From: Dehalococcoidia bacterium
GTDB taxonomy: Bacteria; Chloroflexota; Dehalococcoidia; Lucifugimonadales; GCA-002694895
NCBI GenBank assembly: GCA_029936815.1
Contig: JAPYRX010000002.1
Coordinates: 62,001 to 126,000, forward strand
Length of the DNA: 64,000 nt
Reading direction: 5' to 3'
The notes below the pieces were generated by a model. The model saw nothing but the letters and a program-made list of their open reading frames with translations. It ran no database searches and was not told where the DNA came from. Shown one piece after another: positions 16,727 through 25,984 of the stretch (position 1 is its first letter; each line of letters opens with the position of its first letter). The position numbers and the translations under genes are program-made.

Positions 16727-18490
16727 ATGTTTAAGTCGTCAGATGATATAAGATCTAAGCAATTTTCAGATCATATACGGTACTTAAATTTACCGCAAAA
16801 ATTAATATTGGACTCAGGGTTTGAATTAGATGAGTGTGTTATAGCATATGAAACATATGGTGATTTAAATGAAGATAAAAGTAATGGAATATTAATTTGT
16901 CATGCTATAAGTGGAGATTCTCACGTAGCAAAACATGATGAGAAAGATATTGAAGGTTGGTGGGATATTCTTGTAGGTCCAGGTAAGTATATTGATACAA
17001 ACAAATTTTTTGTAATCTGTTCCAATATACTAGGAAGTTGCATGGGATCTACAGGCCCAAATCATAAAAATAATAAAACAGGAATGTATTGGGGGTCTGA
17101 TTTTCCTGAAATTACAGTTTCTGATATGGTTTTAGCTCAATCGAAGTTAATTGAATATTTAGGTATTAATAAATTAGTGGGAGTTGTTGGCGGTTCTTTA
17201 GGAGCTTATCAAGCTTTAGAATGGGGAGTTCGATTTCCTGGAAAAACCAATAGTGTTTTATCTTTGGCTGGAGGTCCTAGATTAACAAGCCAGGGCATTG
17301 CTTTTGATATCATTGGCAGAAATGCTATAAGAAGAGATCCCAACTTCAATAATGGCCAATATTACGAAAACTCAGAATCTCCAGATACAGGACTAGCTTT
17401 AGCCAGAATGTTAGGACATATTACTTATTTATCGCAAGAGTCTATGAGTGAAAAATTTGATCACGATAGATATGACCCAAGAGATATTGATACTAATTTT
17501 GAAAAACAATTTTCCGTTGGATCGTATCTTGCGTACCAAGGAGATAAATTTGTTGAACGTTTTGATCCAAATTCGTATATTATTTTATCTAATGCTATGG
17601 ACAAATTTGATCTTGGTAAAAACAGCTATGAAATATCTAAAAAATTTAAAGACAAAAATTTGAATTGGTTTTTAATCAGTTTTTCCAGTGATTGGTTATT
17701 TCCTACGAGCATGTCTAAAGAGTTAACTAAATCTCTCTTCTTAGCTAACGAAGAAGTTAATTTTGTTGAAATTCCTAGCAACTGCGGACATGATGCTTTT
17801 TTACTAGAGGATGACATTCATTATTATGGAAATTATATTTCTAATTTTATAGAAAATTTATTAGAACAAAACAAATCTGTTAGTACTGAGGAACCCAAAT
17901 TGAGTTTTGATCATGAATTAATTTTAGATTTTGTTTTAGGATCGAAAAAAATTGTTGATTTGGGATGTGGTGATGGAAAGTTGTTAAACGATATAAAAAA
18001 TTCAAGATATACAGAAAATTTGTTAGGAATTGACAATGATTTAAACGAATTACTTGAGACTAGTAACAAAGGAATACCAATATTGAGTTTAGATCTCAAT
18101 AAAGATTTACATTTGATTGGAGATAAACAATTTGACAAAGCTATATTGTCATTAACTTTACAAGCAATAATAAATGTAGAAAAAATTTTGAATGAAATAT
18201 GCAGAATTTCTGAAGAAGTTATTTTGAGTTTCCCTAACTTTGCTTTTGGCCCACTTAGAGACATGTTGTCAAATCAAGGAAGAGCACCAAAATTAGAAGG
18301 TGTTTTGGGGTACGAATGGTACAATACCCCTAATAAAAGATATATGTCTATTTTAGATTTCGAAGACTTTTGTAATGAAAAAAATTTTAATATTATAAAA
18401 AGCAGATATGTTAATTCTTCTTTAAAGCAATTTATTACAAAAGATTATAATTATCATGCTGATTTAGGTATATTTATAATCTCAAAATAG
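16727..18490 (+). CDS. Homoserine O-acyltransferase MetX fused to MetW
   Basis: 587 residues in two parts. Residues 1-380 are MetX, an alpha/beta-hydrolase-fold enzyme acylating homoserine: GGSLGAYQALEW with nucleophile Ser157, DWLFPTSMSKEL with Asp322, and CGHDAFLLEDD with His355. Residues ~395-587 are MetW-like: SAM-binding-type VDLGCGDGKLL, GIDND, SLTLQAI, SFPNFAFGPLRDML and YEWYNTPNKRYMSILDFEDFC. MetW is usually a separate partner of MetX, so a fusion fits a stable complex. It is second in the riboswitch-controlled operon, with AGAGGA before the ATG. Acetyl versus succinyl donor cannot be decided. Confidence 0.93.
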   Translation: MFKSSDDIRSKQFSDHIRYLNLPQKLILDSGFELDECVIAYETYGDLNEDKSNGILICHAISGDSHVAKHDEKDIEGWWDILVGPGKYIDTNKFFVICSNILGSCMGSTGPNHKNNKTGMYWGSDFPEITVSDMVLAQSKLIEYLGINKLVGVVGGSLGAYQALEWGVRFPGKTNSVLSLAGGPRLTSQGIAFDIIGRNAIRRDPNFNNGQYYENSESPDTGLALARMLGHITYLSQESMSEKFDHDRYDPRDIDTNFEKQFSVGSYLAYQGDKFVERFDPNSYIILSNAMDKFDLGKNSYEISKKFKDKNLNWFLISFSSDWLFPTSMSKELTKSLFLANEEVNFVEIPSNCGHDAFLLEDDIHYYGNYISNFIENLLEQNKSVSTEEPKLSFDHELILDFVLGSKKIVDLGCGDGKLLNDIKNSRYTENLLGIDNDLNELLETSNKGIPILSLDLNKDLHLIGDKQFDKAILSLTLQAIINVEKILNEICRISEEVILSFPNFAFGPLRDMLSNQGRAPKLEGVLGYEWYNTPNKRYMSILDFEDFCNEKNFNIIKSRYVNSSLKQFITKDYNYHADLGIFIISK

Positions 18491-18497
18491 GAGTGTT

Positions 18498-19733
18498 ATG
18501 AAATCTGTAATTTTTGAAAATTGTAATCTGTTAGATGTAGAGAACTCGCAAATAATCAAAGAGATGAATGTTTTAATTGAACAAAACATAATCTCACAAA
18601 TAAGTGATTCAACAATAAAATCTCAAAATGCAATAATAATTGATTCCAAAGGAAAAACGCTAATGCCTGGATTGATTGATTCGCATGTACATATTACCGC
18701 TACATCTTTAGATTTGGGAAGCTTAAGTAAATATCCTCATAGTTTAAATGTGTTAAAGTCAGCAAAATTAGCAGAAGCAATGTTAATGCGAGGATTTACA
18801 TCCGTAAGAGATTGCACAGGAGCTGATTGGGGATTTCATGAAGCTATTGATAAAGATTTAATTAGAGGGCCAAGATTGTTTTTTGTAGGTAAAGCTTTGG
18901 GCCCAACTGGAGGTCATGGAGATAGAAGGCCAAAAACATACGAAGGTGATCATTGTACTTGTTATCAAGGAACAATAAAGGAGACTTGGACTGTAGATGG
19001 AGTCGCTGAAGTACAAAAAGCTGCAAGAAGAGAATTAAGAAAGGGAGCTCATGCTATAAAGATTTTTGCATCAGGAGGTGTAGCATCCCCTGATGATCCT
19101 ATTTTTGGATTACAATTTTCTGAGGATGAAATTCGTGCTGTTGTCAACGAAGCTAATTCTTGGAAAAAATATGTTCTTGCACATGCGTACACTTCAGAGG
19201 CAATTACAAGAGCAATTAAATGCGGAGTACGAACAATAGAGCATGGAAATTTGATGGATAGAAAAACAGCTAAATATATGAATGATAAAAATGCATACTT
19301 AGTTCCAAATTTAATTACATATGAAGCTATGGATTTGGAAGGAGAGAAGTATGGATTGCCTAAAATAAGTTTAGAGAAAAATAAATTTGTTAAAGATGAA
19401 GGTAAAATTGCTATAGATTATGCATATTCTGAAGGAGTCAAGATAGGTTACGGGACTGATTTATTAGGCGAATTACAAGTATACCAGAGTAGAGAATTTT
19501 TAATGAGACAGAATATTATGCCTAAAAAAGATATATTAAAGAGTGCCACATTGATCAACGCAGAAATTGTTAATCAAAAAGACAAAATAGGAGTTATAAA
19601 AGAAGGATCATTCGCAGATATTTTGGTGATTGACGGAAACCCGTTGGAAGATTTTGAGGTTTTGCAAAATCAAGGAGAAAAATTATTGGTAATAATGAAA
19701 GATGGCAAGTTTTATAAAAATAATTTGAGTTAA
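18498..19733 (+). CDS. Metal-dependent amidohydrolase (imidazolonepropionase-like)
   Basis: 411 residues. The metal-site order is DSHVHITATSLD (HxH), RDCTGADWGFH, AIKIFASGGVASPDD (carboxylated-Lys-type position), LAHAYTSEAI, RTIEHGNLMD, and GYGTDLLGELQ with the catalytic-type Asp. This fits the binuclear amidohydrolases related to imidazolonepropionase and Xaa-Pro/Xaa-Arg dipeptidases and carbamoylases. No signal peptide, so cytosolic. AGGAG precedes the ATG by 5 bases; it lies 7 bases after metXW and may be read through from that operon. Substrate unknown. Confidence 0.88.
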   Translation: MKSVIFENCNLLDVENSQIIKEMNVLIEQNIISQISDSTIKSQNAIIIDSKGKTLMPGLIDSHVHITATSLDLGSLSKYPHSLNVLKSAKLAEAMLMRGFTSVRDCTGADWGFHEAIDKDLIRGPRLFFVGKALGPTGGHGDRRPKTYEGDHCTCYQGTIKETWTVDGVAEVQKAARRELRKGAHAIKIFASGGVASPDDPIFGLQFSEDEIRAVVNEANSWKKYVLAHAYTSEAITRAIKCGVRTIEHGNLMDRKTAKYMNDKNAYLVPNLITYEAMDLEGEKYGLPKISLEKNKFVKDEGKIAIDYAYSEGVKIGYGTDLLGELQVYQSREFLMRQNIMPKKDILKSATLINAEIVNQKDKIGVIKEGSFADILVIDGNPLEDFEVLQNQGEKLLVIMKDGKFYKNNLS

Positions 19734-19736
19734 TAG

Positions 19737-19811
19737 TTATAACAATATTCGTATTAGAATTGTTACAAATACTGTAATTATAAAAATATTTATTTTAGTT
19801 CTAGTACTCAT
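19737..19811 (-). CDS. Possible 24-residue hydrophobic peptide
   Basis: A short ORF too small for the track. Its ATG overlaps the stop of the oxidase gene as TGATG, the classic coupling arrangement. It encodes MSTRTKINIFIITVFVTILI plus four residues, one potential membrane span with a basic N-terminus, and it stops 3 bases before the convergent amidohydrolase gene, filling an otherwise empty 77-base gap exactly. An AT-rich hydrophobic ORF this short can arise by chance. A 7-bp inverted repeat (TAACAAT/ATTGTTA, 19740-19765) lies in the same stretch and could instead be a weak terminator. Confidence 0.35.
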   Translation of the reverse strand: MSTRTKINIFIITVFVTILIRILL

Positions 19812-20926
19812 CAGTTAAATCTTGAAATATTAAATAAATCAATGTTGTATTCAGTTTGCCCTTCATTACATAAATCACTAATTATTTCTCCAATTACTGA
19901 GCTAAATTTAAATCCATGACCTGAGCAACAAGAAACTATTATACAATTTTCAGATGAAGGATGTTTGTCTAGTATAAAATCTTCGTCAGGTGTATTAGTA
20001 AACATGCACACTTCATAATTTTCACCTTTTTCGGTGTTTTTAAAATTATTAGAAAAATCTGCCAATATTTTTATATCTTCTGGTGTTATATTTTTATTGT
20101 ATTTATCAGGATGTATTTTTTCATTTAAGTGATTGAATATACCAATTTTCAAGCCGTTATTTCCATATTCAGGAAATCCATACCCATGATTATTCCCATC
20201 GTCTAAAATCCAAACAGGAAAATTATTTTTATCAAATAACGATTTGTTATTACTAGGAAACCAAGCTACAACTTGTCTTATAACAGATAAAGGAAGATTG
20301 GGAATATCAAACAAATTAATATTCCATGCTCCTCCGGCAATTACTAGTTTTTTTGTTTTATATGTTGTTTTAGTTGTTAATACTTCGATGTGAGAAATTT
20401 TATCATCCCATGAAAGAACTTTTTCATTGTAATTAATCATAGCTTCATTCTTAATTGCTAATTGTGTATGTGCTTTCACTGCTTTTTCAGGATCTAAAAA
20501 ACCTCCTTCTTTTAAGAACACTCCATTTAAATCATTAGACAATTCAAATCCTGGAAACTTTGAAATAATTTCTTGATTATTCATTTCTGTATATTCAAGG
20601 TTATGTTTTATCGCAGAATTCAATGTATTTTTGTATATAGGACTGTTTTTGTTACCAATATTAATAATGCCAGTCATATAAAGAATTTGTTCATTATATT
20701 CTTTTTCTAACTCTCTCCATAATTCAAAAGATCTTTTCGCGAGAGGTAGATACGAATCTCCTTCGTACAATCCCATTCTAATAATTCTTGATAAACCGTG
20801 ATAACTGCCATTATTATGTATCTGATCAAATTGTTCTAATCCGAGTACATTCAATCCTCTTTTTGCCAAATGAAACAATCCAGCACTTCCATGTGCTCCC
20901 ATACCTATGACTATAACGTCTAACAT
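19811..20926 (-). CDS. FAD-dependent oxidase, sarcosine oxidase/N-methyltryptophan oxidase family
   Basis: 371 residues, normal for monomeric sarcosine oxidase relatives. The N-terminal FAD motif VIVIGMGAHGSAGLFHLAKRG is followed by GLEQFDQIHNNGSYHGLSRI, as in MSOX/MTOX. EVCMFTNTPDEDFILDKHP carries the cysteine that holds FAD covalently in the family, and CCSGHGFKFSSVIGE binds the cofactor near the C-terminus. The family oxidises N-methyl or secondary amino acids, producing H2O2. It lies 2 bases after alr; AAGGAG sits 12 bases before the ATG, within the end of alr, suggesting coupling. Amino acid substrate not determinable. Confidence 0.88.
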   Translation of the reverse strand: MLDVIVIGMGAHGSAGLFHLAKRGLNVLGLEQFDQIHNNGSYHGLSRIIRMGLYEGDSYLPLAKRSFELWRELEKEYNEQILYMTGIINIGNKNSPIYKNTLNSAIKHNLEYTEMNNQEIISKFPGFELSNDLNGVFLKEGGFLDPEKAVKAHTQLAIKNEAMINYNEKVLSWDDKISHIEVLTTKTTYKTKKLVIAGGAWNINLFDIPNLPLSVIRQVVAWFPSNNKSLFDKNNFPVWILDDGNNHGYGFPEYGNNGLKIGIFNHLNEKIHPDKYNKNITPEDIKILADFSNNFKNTEKGENYEVCMFTNTPDEDFILDKHPSSENCIIVSCCSGHGFKFSSVIGEIISDLCNEGQTEYNIDLFNISRFN

Positions 20927-20928
20927 AT

Positions 20929-21996
20929 TTAAACATATCTCCTTAGAACTCTTTTATTTATTCGTGTCATTAATTCGTCTGCTATTGAACCTATACTTTC
21001 TGCTTGTTCATTTATATCTTGTCCGTATATTTCAACTTCAGTTCCAATGTTAACTTTATTTTTAAGACTATTTGGAATAATTATCATTGTCATATCCATA
21101 CAAATCCTACCTATTATTGTACATTTCTCTCCATCAATCTTCACAGTACCTCCATTGGAAAATCTTCTGTCTAATCCATCTGCATATCCTATAGGTAAAG
21201 TTGCTATTACATCTCCTTTTTTACCTTCAGCCGTTTTGCCGTATGATATAAAAGTATTAATGTTTAATGTTTTTAAAGAAATAATTTTGGTTTTCAATTT
21301 GAATACTGGTTTTAATAATTTTTTTAATGGAGTGTCGAAAAGAAGAATCCCATACATTGATATTCCCGGTCTTACAAAATTACTGTTGGTATATTTGAAA
21401 TATTTGAAAATCCCAGGGCTGTTTAAAATATGTATGAAAGATACATCTTTATTGTCTTCGTATTTTTTAAAGGAATTTATTTGTTGTAAGGTAAACTCAT
21501 CTTCATTTTCGTCAGCGCTTGATAGATGTGAAAATATTCCTTCAATGGTTCCTAATTTATTGTTAGTAATATGCTTTATTGCTTCTTCAGATTCTTCAGG
21601 GAAAAACCCTATTCGACCCATGCCAGTATCGATTTTTATATGAATCAAGGCTTTTTGGAAATTGTTTAACATTTCAAGATTTTCAATATCATTCCATGAA
21701 GATATCGTAATACTAAATCCGTTTTCTATTGCAAGTTTCAGATCATCTTTGTCATTATTCCCCATGATTAATATTTTATTATCCAATCCAAAATTCTTTA
21801 TTTCTAAAGCTTCTTGAAAATTTGCAACAGCAAATAATTTATATTTTTTTTGGCTTAGATATTTAGCTACTTCTATAGATCCTAATCCATAAGCATTTGC
21901 TTTAATTACTGGAATCGCTTTTTTATTCGTTAATTTTTCTATTTCATTTAAATTAAATTCTATATTTTTTAAATTTACTTCTAACCAACTTCTCAT
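20929..21996 (-). CDS. alr: Alanine racemase
   Basis: Interconverts L- and D-alanine for peptidoglycan using PLP. The PLP lysine lies in VIKANAYGLGSIEVAKYL near residue 30; SHLSSADE, FVRPGISMYGI, LPIGYADGLDRRFSNGG and IGRICMDMTMI carry the other family motifs, and the catalytic Tyr is in the GYADG segment. 355 residues, slightly short but complete. The ATG lies 3 bases after the TauE stop, so it is in one operon with the serine hydrolase, exporter and flavin oxidase. Confidence 0.95.
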   Translation of the reverse strand: MRSWLEVNLKNIEFNLNEIEKLTNKKAIPVIKANAYGLGSIEVAKYLSQKKYKLFAVANFQEALEIKNFGLDNKILIMGNNDKDDLKLAIENGFSITISSWNDIENLEMLNNFQKALIHIKIDTGMGRIGFFPEESEEAIKHITNNKLGTIEGIFSHLSSADENEDEFTLQQINSFKKYEDNKDVSFIHILNSPGIFKYFKYTNSNFVRPGISMYGILLFDTPLKKLLKPVFKLKTKIISLKTLNINTFISYGKTAEGKKGDVIATLPIGYADGLDRRFSNGGTVKIDGEKCTIIGRICMDMTMIIIPNSLKNKVNIGTEVEIYGQDINEQAESIGSIADELMTRINKRVLRRYV

Positions 21997-21999
21997 AAA

Positions 22000-22827
22000 T
22001 TAACTCTCTGTGAATGGTCTGATGAATAATAGAATACCAACAACAAATAGTACTATTCCTAAAATCAATACAAATTTGCTAAGAGAAACCTTACCTGTGA
22101 ACATCGCACCTATATAACTTCCTATCATACCCGTTGAACCCATTGTTAGGAGTAAAGAGTAATTTACTTGTTGTAAATATGCATGCCCTACCCATCCCAT
22201 AATTCCTATGAAAAAACCAATGAACAAATTTGAGCCTGCTGCTTTTCTTGGATCTATTTGAAGTATGTAAATTATTGCAGGTAGCCTTATACTCCCCAAT
22301 ATTAATCCGACGGATCCGCCTAACAATCCTATACTCAGCCCCACTAAAGATTCTAGAATTATACGTGTAGTGGTAAATTTCCCATTTGAATTTTCTAAAT
22401 GAGAACCAAAGATATCACTCATTGTATTACCAGATTTTTTCCTTCCTAGTGCAACAAATTCGTATCCCTGCCATGCTACTAATAAACCTGCAAACATAAG
22501 TAAAAGATTTTCGGGTGCCACAAAAGATAGAAATCCTCCAAAGAAAGCACCTATACAAGCAGGGATGCCTAATATTAAAACTATTCGAATATCCACTCGT
22601 TTATTTCTTATATGTTGAATGGAACCTAAAAATGAAGATAAACTAGAAACTAGAATGTTTGTCCCAGCTGCTATCTTAGGGTTGATACCCATTAGTAACA
22701 TAATTGGAAGTCTAATTGTTCCAAGAGCAAGTCCGACAAAACCACCGAGTAATCCAACAATAAAAGATGTGAATCCTAAAATTAAAATTTCTATATTAAT
22801 TGATGCAGATAAATCCATTAAACTCAC
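22000..22827 (-). CDS. TauE/SafE-family membrane transporter
   Basis: 275 residues with about eight predicted membrane spans in two repeats, each with a glycine-rich helix: FIVGLLGGFVGLALGTIRLPIMLLM and GLSIGLLGGSVGLILGSIRLPAIIYI. This doubled G-x-G/LR-P pattern is typical of TauE/SafE (DUF81) anion exporters, proposed for sulfite, sulfoacetate and other organic acids. It starts with a GTG overlapping the preceding stop by 4 bases; an ATG nine bases in is the alternative. Flanked by serine hydrolase and alr; its cargo may be a product of these enzymes, but that is inference. Confidence 0.88.
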   Translation of the reverse strand: MSLMDLSASINIEILILGFTSFIVGLLGGFVGLALGTIRLPIMLLMGINPKIAAGTNILVSSLSSFLGSIQHIRNKRVDIRIVLILGIPACIGAFFGGFLSFVAPENLLLMFAGLLVAWQGYEFVALGRKKSGNTMSDIFGSHLENSNGKFTTTRIILESLVGLSIGLLGGSVGLILGSIRLPAIIYILQIDPRKAAGSNLFIGFFIGIMGWVGHAYLQQVNYSLLLTMGSTGMIGSYIGAMFTGKVSLSKFVLILGIVLFVVGILLFIRPFTES

Positions 22828-24176
22828 ATGATTTTTTCAAGAATTCCACTAGGCATGGTCAGTCTATTAATTAATTGATTTGAGGATTTATCAAATTTGA
22901 TATTTTCTCCAGGTAACCCATAACCTAATTTATCTGTATTTTTAAAAGTATCTTCATCTATATTTTTGAAAACACTCCATTCCGAGCGAGGGTTATGTGT
23001 ATCAGCAGAAAAACTTACTAATTTCGATCCTATATTTGCGATTACCATGTCTCCCCATCTACCTCTATAAATACCATTGTAATTTTTTGTTAATTCTTTA
23101 CCTTCGAATATTTCATTGTTGGAGTTATATAAAAAATCGAAAATTGTATCACTCAATTCTGTAGACAAGTTTGAATTAGTATTAGTGAATACTATAACTT
23201 GTATATCGTCCGACACACTGTTTTTTGATTTGGTAATAAATCCAGGATATCCTCCTCCATGACCAATTAAAAGTTTGTTTTTAATTGGTTCAATATCTAA
23301 TCCTAGCCCATATCCTATATTTCCATTTTTTCTGTCTGTACACCCATGAGATTTAATCATGGCTTTTTTTGATTCCCTATTTAATACACTTTTAGATGAT
23401 TCTAAATTTAAACTTGATAGAAATATTGCAATATCCTTAGTAGTAGACATAAATCCGGTTGCTGATGCATACGCATATGTTTTTGAGTGTTTGAAAACTT
23501 CTCTTTTATTTTCTCCAGGAAAAACCCTTCCATACCCATTGCTAAGAGCAGATGGGATATCATCTGGCAGATCAGAATATGTATGTTTCAAATTCAACGG
23601 AGCAATAATATTTTTATTCATAAAATCTCCATATTTTTCGCCAGAAATTTTTTCAATAATTGCACCCAATGTAGCATAGGCATGATTTGAATATTTAAAA
23701 GTTGATCCGTTTTCAAATATTATAGAATCTTCTGAAATTGTTGTTTGAATGTTTTTAGGAAAATTATGATTATCCCAATGATGAGTGTTCCCATCTCTGA
23801 AAATACCAGATTGATGAGATAATAATTGCCTAATGGTTATATTTTTATTGTTTGAAATTTTATTTTTTCCTTTGAACCAAGGTAGATAATAATTAACTGA
23901 ATCATCAATTTTAAGTTTCCCTTGTTCTTGTAATTGCATAATACCTACTGCGGTAAACATTTTTGAATGAGATGCTATTCTAAATATAGCGTTTTCATCT
24001 ATTCTTATTTTTTTGTCTAAATCACTATACCCGAACGATTTAGAATAAATCGGATTACCCTTATGAGCAATACAAATATTTAGTCCGGGAACATTTCCGT
24101 ATTGAATTTTCATTGGTACCCAAACGTCTAAAATATTTGATATAGATTTTATGTTGAACTTTATTTTCGAATTCAT
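22824..24176 (-). CDS. Serine hydrolase, beta-lactamase/D-aminopeptidase family (S12)
   Basis: 450 residues. The N-terminal ~350 residues are the class C beta-lactamase-like fold: SHSKMFTAVGIMQLQ contains the SxxK nucleophile motif, FKYSNHAYATLG the YxN motif, and IGHGGGYPGF the HxG motif. The last ~90 residues are a separate lipocalin-like tail often seen in this family. No signal peptide is evident. I start at the ATG at 24176 because GAGG lies 6 bases upstream, inside the track TTG extension. It is the first protein gene after tRNA-Lys. With alr and an amino acid oxidase next in line, a D-amino-acid peptidase or esterase is more likely than a true beta-lactamase. Confidence 0.87.
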   Translation of the reverse strand: MNSKIKFNIKSISNILDVWVPMKIQYGNVPGLNICIAHKGNPIYSKSFGYSDLDKKIRIDENAIFRIASHSKMFTAVGIMQLQEQGKLKIDDSVNYYLPWFKGKNKISNNKNITIRQLLSHQSGIFRDGNTHHWDNHNFPKNIQTTISEDSIIFENGSTFKYSNHAYATLGAIIEKISGEKYGDFMNKNIIAPLNLKHTYSDLPDDIPSALSNGYGRVFPGENKREVFKHSKTYAYASATGFMSTTKDIAIFLSSLNLESSKSVLNRESKKAMIKSHGCTDRKNGNIGYGLGLDIEPIKNKLLIGHGGGYPGFITKSKNSVSDDIQVIVFTNTNSNLSTELSDTIFDFLYNSNNEIFEGKELTKNYNGIYRGRWGDMVIANIGSKLVSFSADTHNPRSEWSVFKNIDEDTFKNTDKLGYGLPGENIKFDKSSNQLINRLTMPSGILEKIM

Positions 24177-24196
24177 TGTATTCCTCAATTTAACTT

Positions 24197-24268
24197 TGAG
24201 CCGGGAGGGATTCGAACCCTCGACCTAATGATTAAGAGTCATTTGCTCTACCCCTGAGCTACCGGCCC
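24197..24268 (-). tRNA. tRNA-Lys(CUU)
   Basis: On the minus strand, acceptor GGGCCGG pairs with CCGGCTC (one G-U), discriminator A. D arm GCTCAGGGGTAGAGC, anticodon stem AATGA/TCATT around CTCTTAA giving anticodon CTT, T arm GAGGGTTCGAATCCCTC. 72 bases, no encoded CCA. It heads the minus-strand cluster and is divergent from rsmA. Confidence 0.96.
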
Positions 24269-24333
24269 GTATAATATGTATTTGTAATTGTATTAAATAA
24301 ATTAATTCTTTGTTGTGATATTATCTAATAAAT

Positions 24334-25137
24334 ATGAGTAGACGTATATATGCAAAAAAATCATTAAGTCAAAATTTCTTGATAGACACGAAAATTAAAA
24401 GTAAAATTATTGAATGTTTGGATTTAAATCACAATGATATTGTTGTAGAAATCGGACCCGGTAGAGGGGCTTTGACTGAAAGGATTTATAATAATGTTAA
24501 TAAATTTTTTGGTATCGAGTTAGATGACGATCTTTATTCGTATTTGCAATTGAAATACCAAAACGAAAATATAGAAATTATTAATGATGATGCAAGAAAA
24601 ATTGATATATCTGATTTTATTAAGAATGACATAGAATACAAATTGGTTGGCAATTTGCCATACAAGTCAGCTAATAAAATAATATTAAATTTTTTAAATT
24701 CTCTTCCTAAACCTAAGTTTATGATCGTAATGGTTCAACTTGAGGTTGCAAAACGTATTATTGGAGACGAGAAATTCAGAGGATTTTTAACAGTATTAAT
24801 TGGAATATATTGTAAATCGGAAATTTTATTTAAAGTGAAACCAACTTCATTTAAACCAAAACCAAAAGTAAATTCTGCAGTTATAAAATTAGTGCCTTAT
24901 GATACTCCAAAAGTCGATGATGAAAATATTGAAGGATTCATGGATTTTGTTGCCAAAAGTTTTGTAAGTAGACGAAAAACTGTTTTAAATAGTATTGCAG
25001 CTGGCAACAAAATTTCAAAAGACATAGTGACTCAACTATTGAATTCATTGCAAATTAACAAAGAATTTAGACCTCAAAATTTAGAATTAGATCAATGGTT
25101 AGAATTATATTATCTTTACAAAAACAGATATGAATAA
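24334..25137 (+). CDS. rsmA: 16S rRNA (adenine1518/1519-N6)-dimethyltransferase
   Basis: KsgA/RsmA dimethylates two adenines near the 3' end of 16S rRNA late in 30S assembly. 267 residues, normal. KSLSQNFLIDTKIK at the start, SAM site VVEIGPGRGALTERI, GIELDDDL, and the catalytic NLPYKSANKI motif are present, with an arginine-rich C-terminal domain (SFVSRRKTVLNSI). No ribosome site precedes the ATG; a TATTAT at 24319 suggests a very short or absent leader. First gene of a plus-strand run; its end overlaps ispE by 8 bases. Confidence 0.96.
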   Translation: MSRRIYAKKSLSQNFLIDTKIKSKIIECLDLNHNDIVVEIGPGRGALTERIYNNVNKFFGIELDDDLYSYLQLKYQNENIEIINDDARKIDISDFIKNDIEYKLVGNLPYKSANKIILNFLNSLPKPKFMIVMVQLEVAKRIIGDEKFRGFLTVLIGIYCKSEILFKVKPTSFKPKPKVNSAVIKLVPYDTPKVDDENIEGFMDFVAKSFVSRRKTVLNSIAAGNKISKDIVTQLLNSLQINKEFRPQNLELDQWLELYYLYKNRYE

Positions 25138-25984
25138 AAAAACAATTATTAAATCTCCAGCAAAAATAAATTTGACGTTAGAAGTAATAAGAAAGTACAA
25201 AGATGATTTTCATGAAATAAAATCAGTTGTTATGAATTTTGATTTACATGATGAAATTGGGCTGGAAAAATCTGAAATATTTGAAATTATTACTAATTCA
25301 AATATTCCTCAAAATGAAAACTTGATATATAAATCATATTTATTCTTAAAAGAAAAATTTGGCGATTTACCTACAAAAATTTATTTAAAAAAAAATATTC
25401 CACTAGATTCAGGATTAGGTGGAGGAAGTAGTAACGCTGCCAATTTTTTAAAAGCAATGAATCAGTTATGGGAACTTGATTTAAACAATAATTATTTAGA
25501 GAAAATCGGAAAAAAAATCGGATCAGATGTTAATTTGTTTTTTCACCCTGGTATAAATCTTTTGAAAAACACTGGTTCAGATACTGTGAACATACATGCT
25601 AATCTAAAAGGGTCACTTATTATTTTTCACGACGATATTCAGATACCAAAAAAGACTTTTAAAGCTTATAATATTATCAAACCTTCAAGTTTCACTGATG
25701 GTACTATTAGTGAGCAAGTAATTGAATTTATAAAAGATCAATCTATTAATTTAACGGAAATTAATTGTTTTAATGTTTTTAATGAATATATAAATATACT
25801 TTACCCAGACTTACTTGAATTCAAACATTATTTGACTAGATTGATTGGGAAAAATATTCATATGTCAGGAAGTGGAAAATCTTTATTTTGCTTGTTTGAG
25901 GATTTGGAAAAAGCAAAATATATTTATAATAATATTGAAATTAAAAATTATAAAAAAATATTAACCAATTCATGGAAGGAATAG
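25130..25984 (+). CDS. ispE: 4-diphosphocytidyl-2-C-methyl-D-erythritol kinase
   Basis: A GHMP-family kinase of the MEP isoprenoid pathway, phosphorylating CDP-methylerythritol. SPAKINLTLEVIRKY is the diagnostic N-terminus; IPLDSGLGGGSSNAANFL is the ATP-binding motif; GSDVNLFF follows; the C-terminal MSGSGKSLFCLF completes the fold. 284 residues, normal. It overlaps rsmA by 8 bases, a pairing common in bacteria, and abuts the next gene with no gap. Confidence 0.95.
   Translation: MNKKTIIKSPAKINLTLEVIRKYKDDFHEIKSVVMNFDLHDEIGLEKSEIFEIITNSNIPQNENLIYKSYLFLKEKFGDLPTKIYLKKNIPLDSGLGGGSSNAANFLKAMNQLWELDLNNNYLEKIGKKIGSDVNLFFHPGINLLKNTGSDTVNIHANLKGSLIIFHDDIQIPKKTFKAYNIIKPSSFTDGTISEQVIEFIKDQSINLTEINCFNVFNEYINILYPDLLEFKHYLTRLIGKNIHMSGSGKSLFCLFEDLEKAKYIYNNIEIKNYKKILTNSWKE

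Noticed and set aside
22824-24176. Beta-lactamase resistance gene
   Set aside because: SxxK, YxN and HxG are shared by all S12 hydrolases; the lipocalin-like tail, lack of a signal peptide and link to alr point to a peptidase or esterase.
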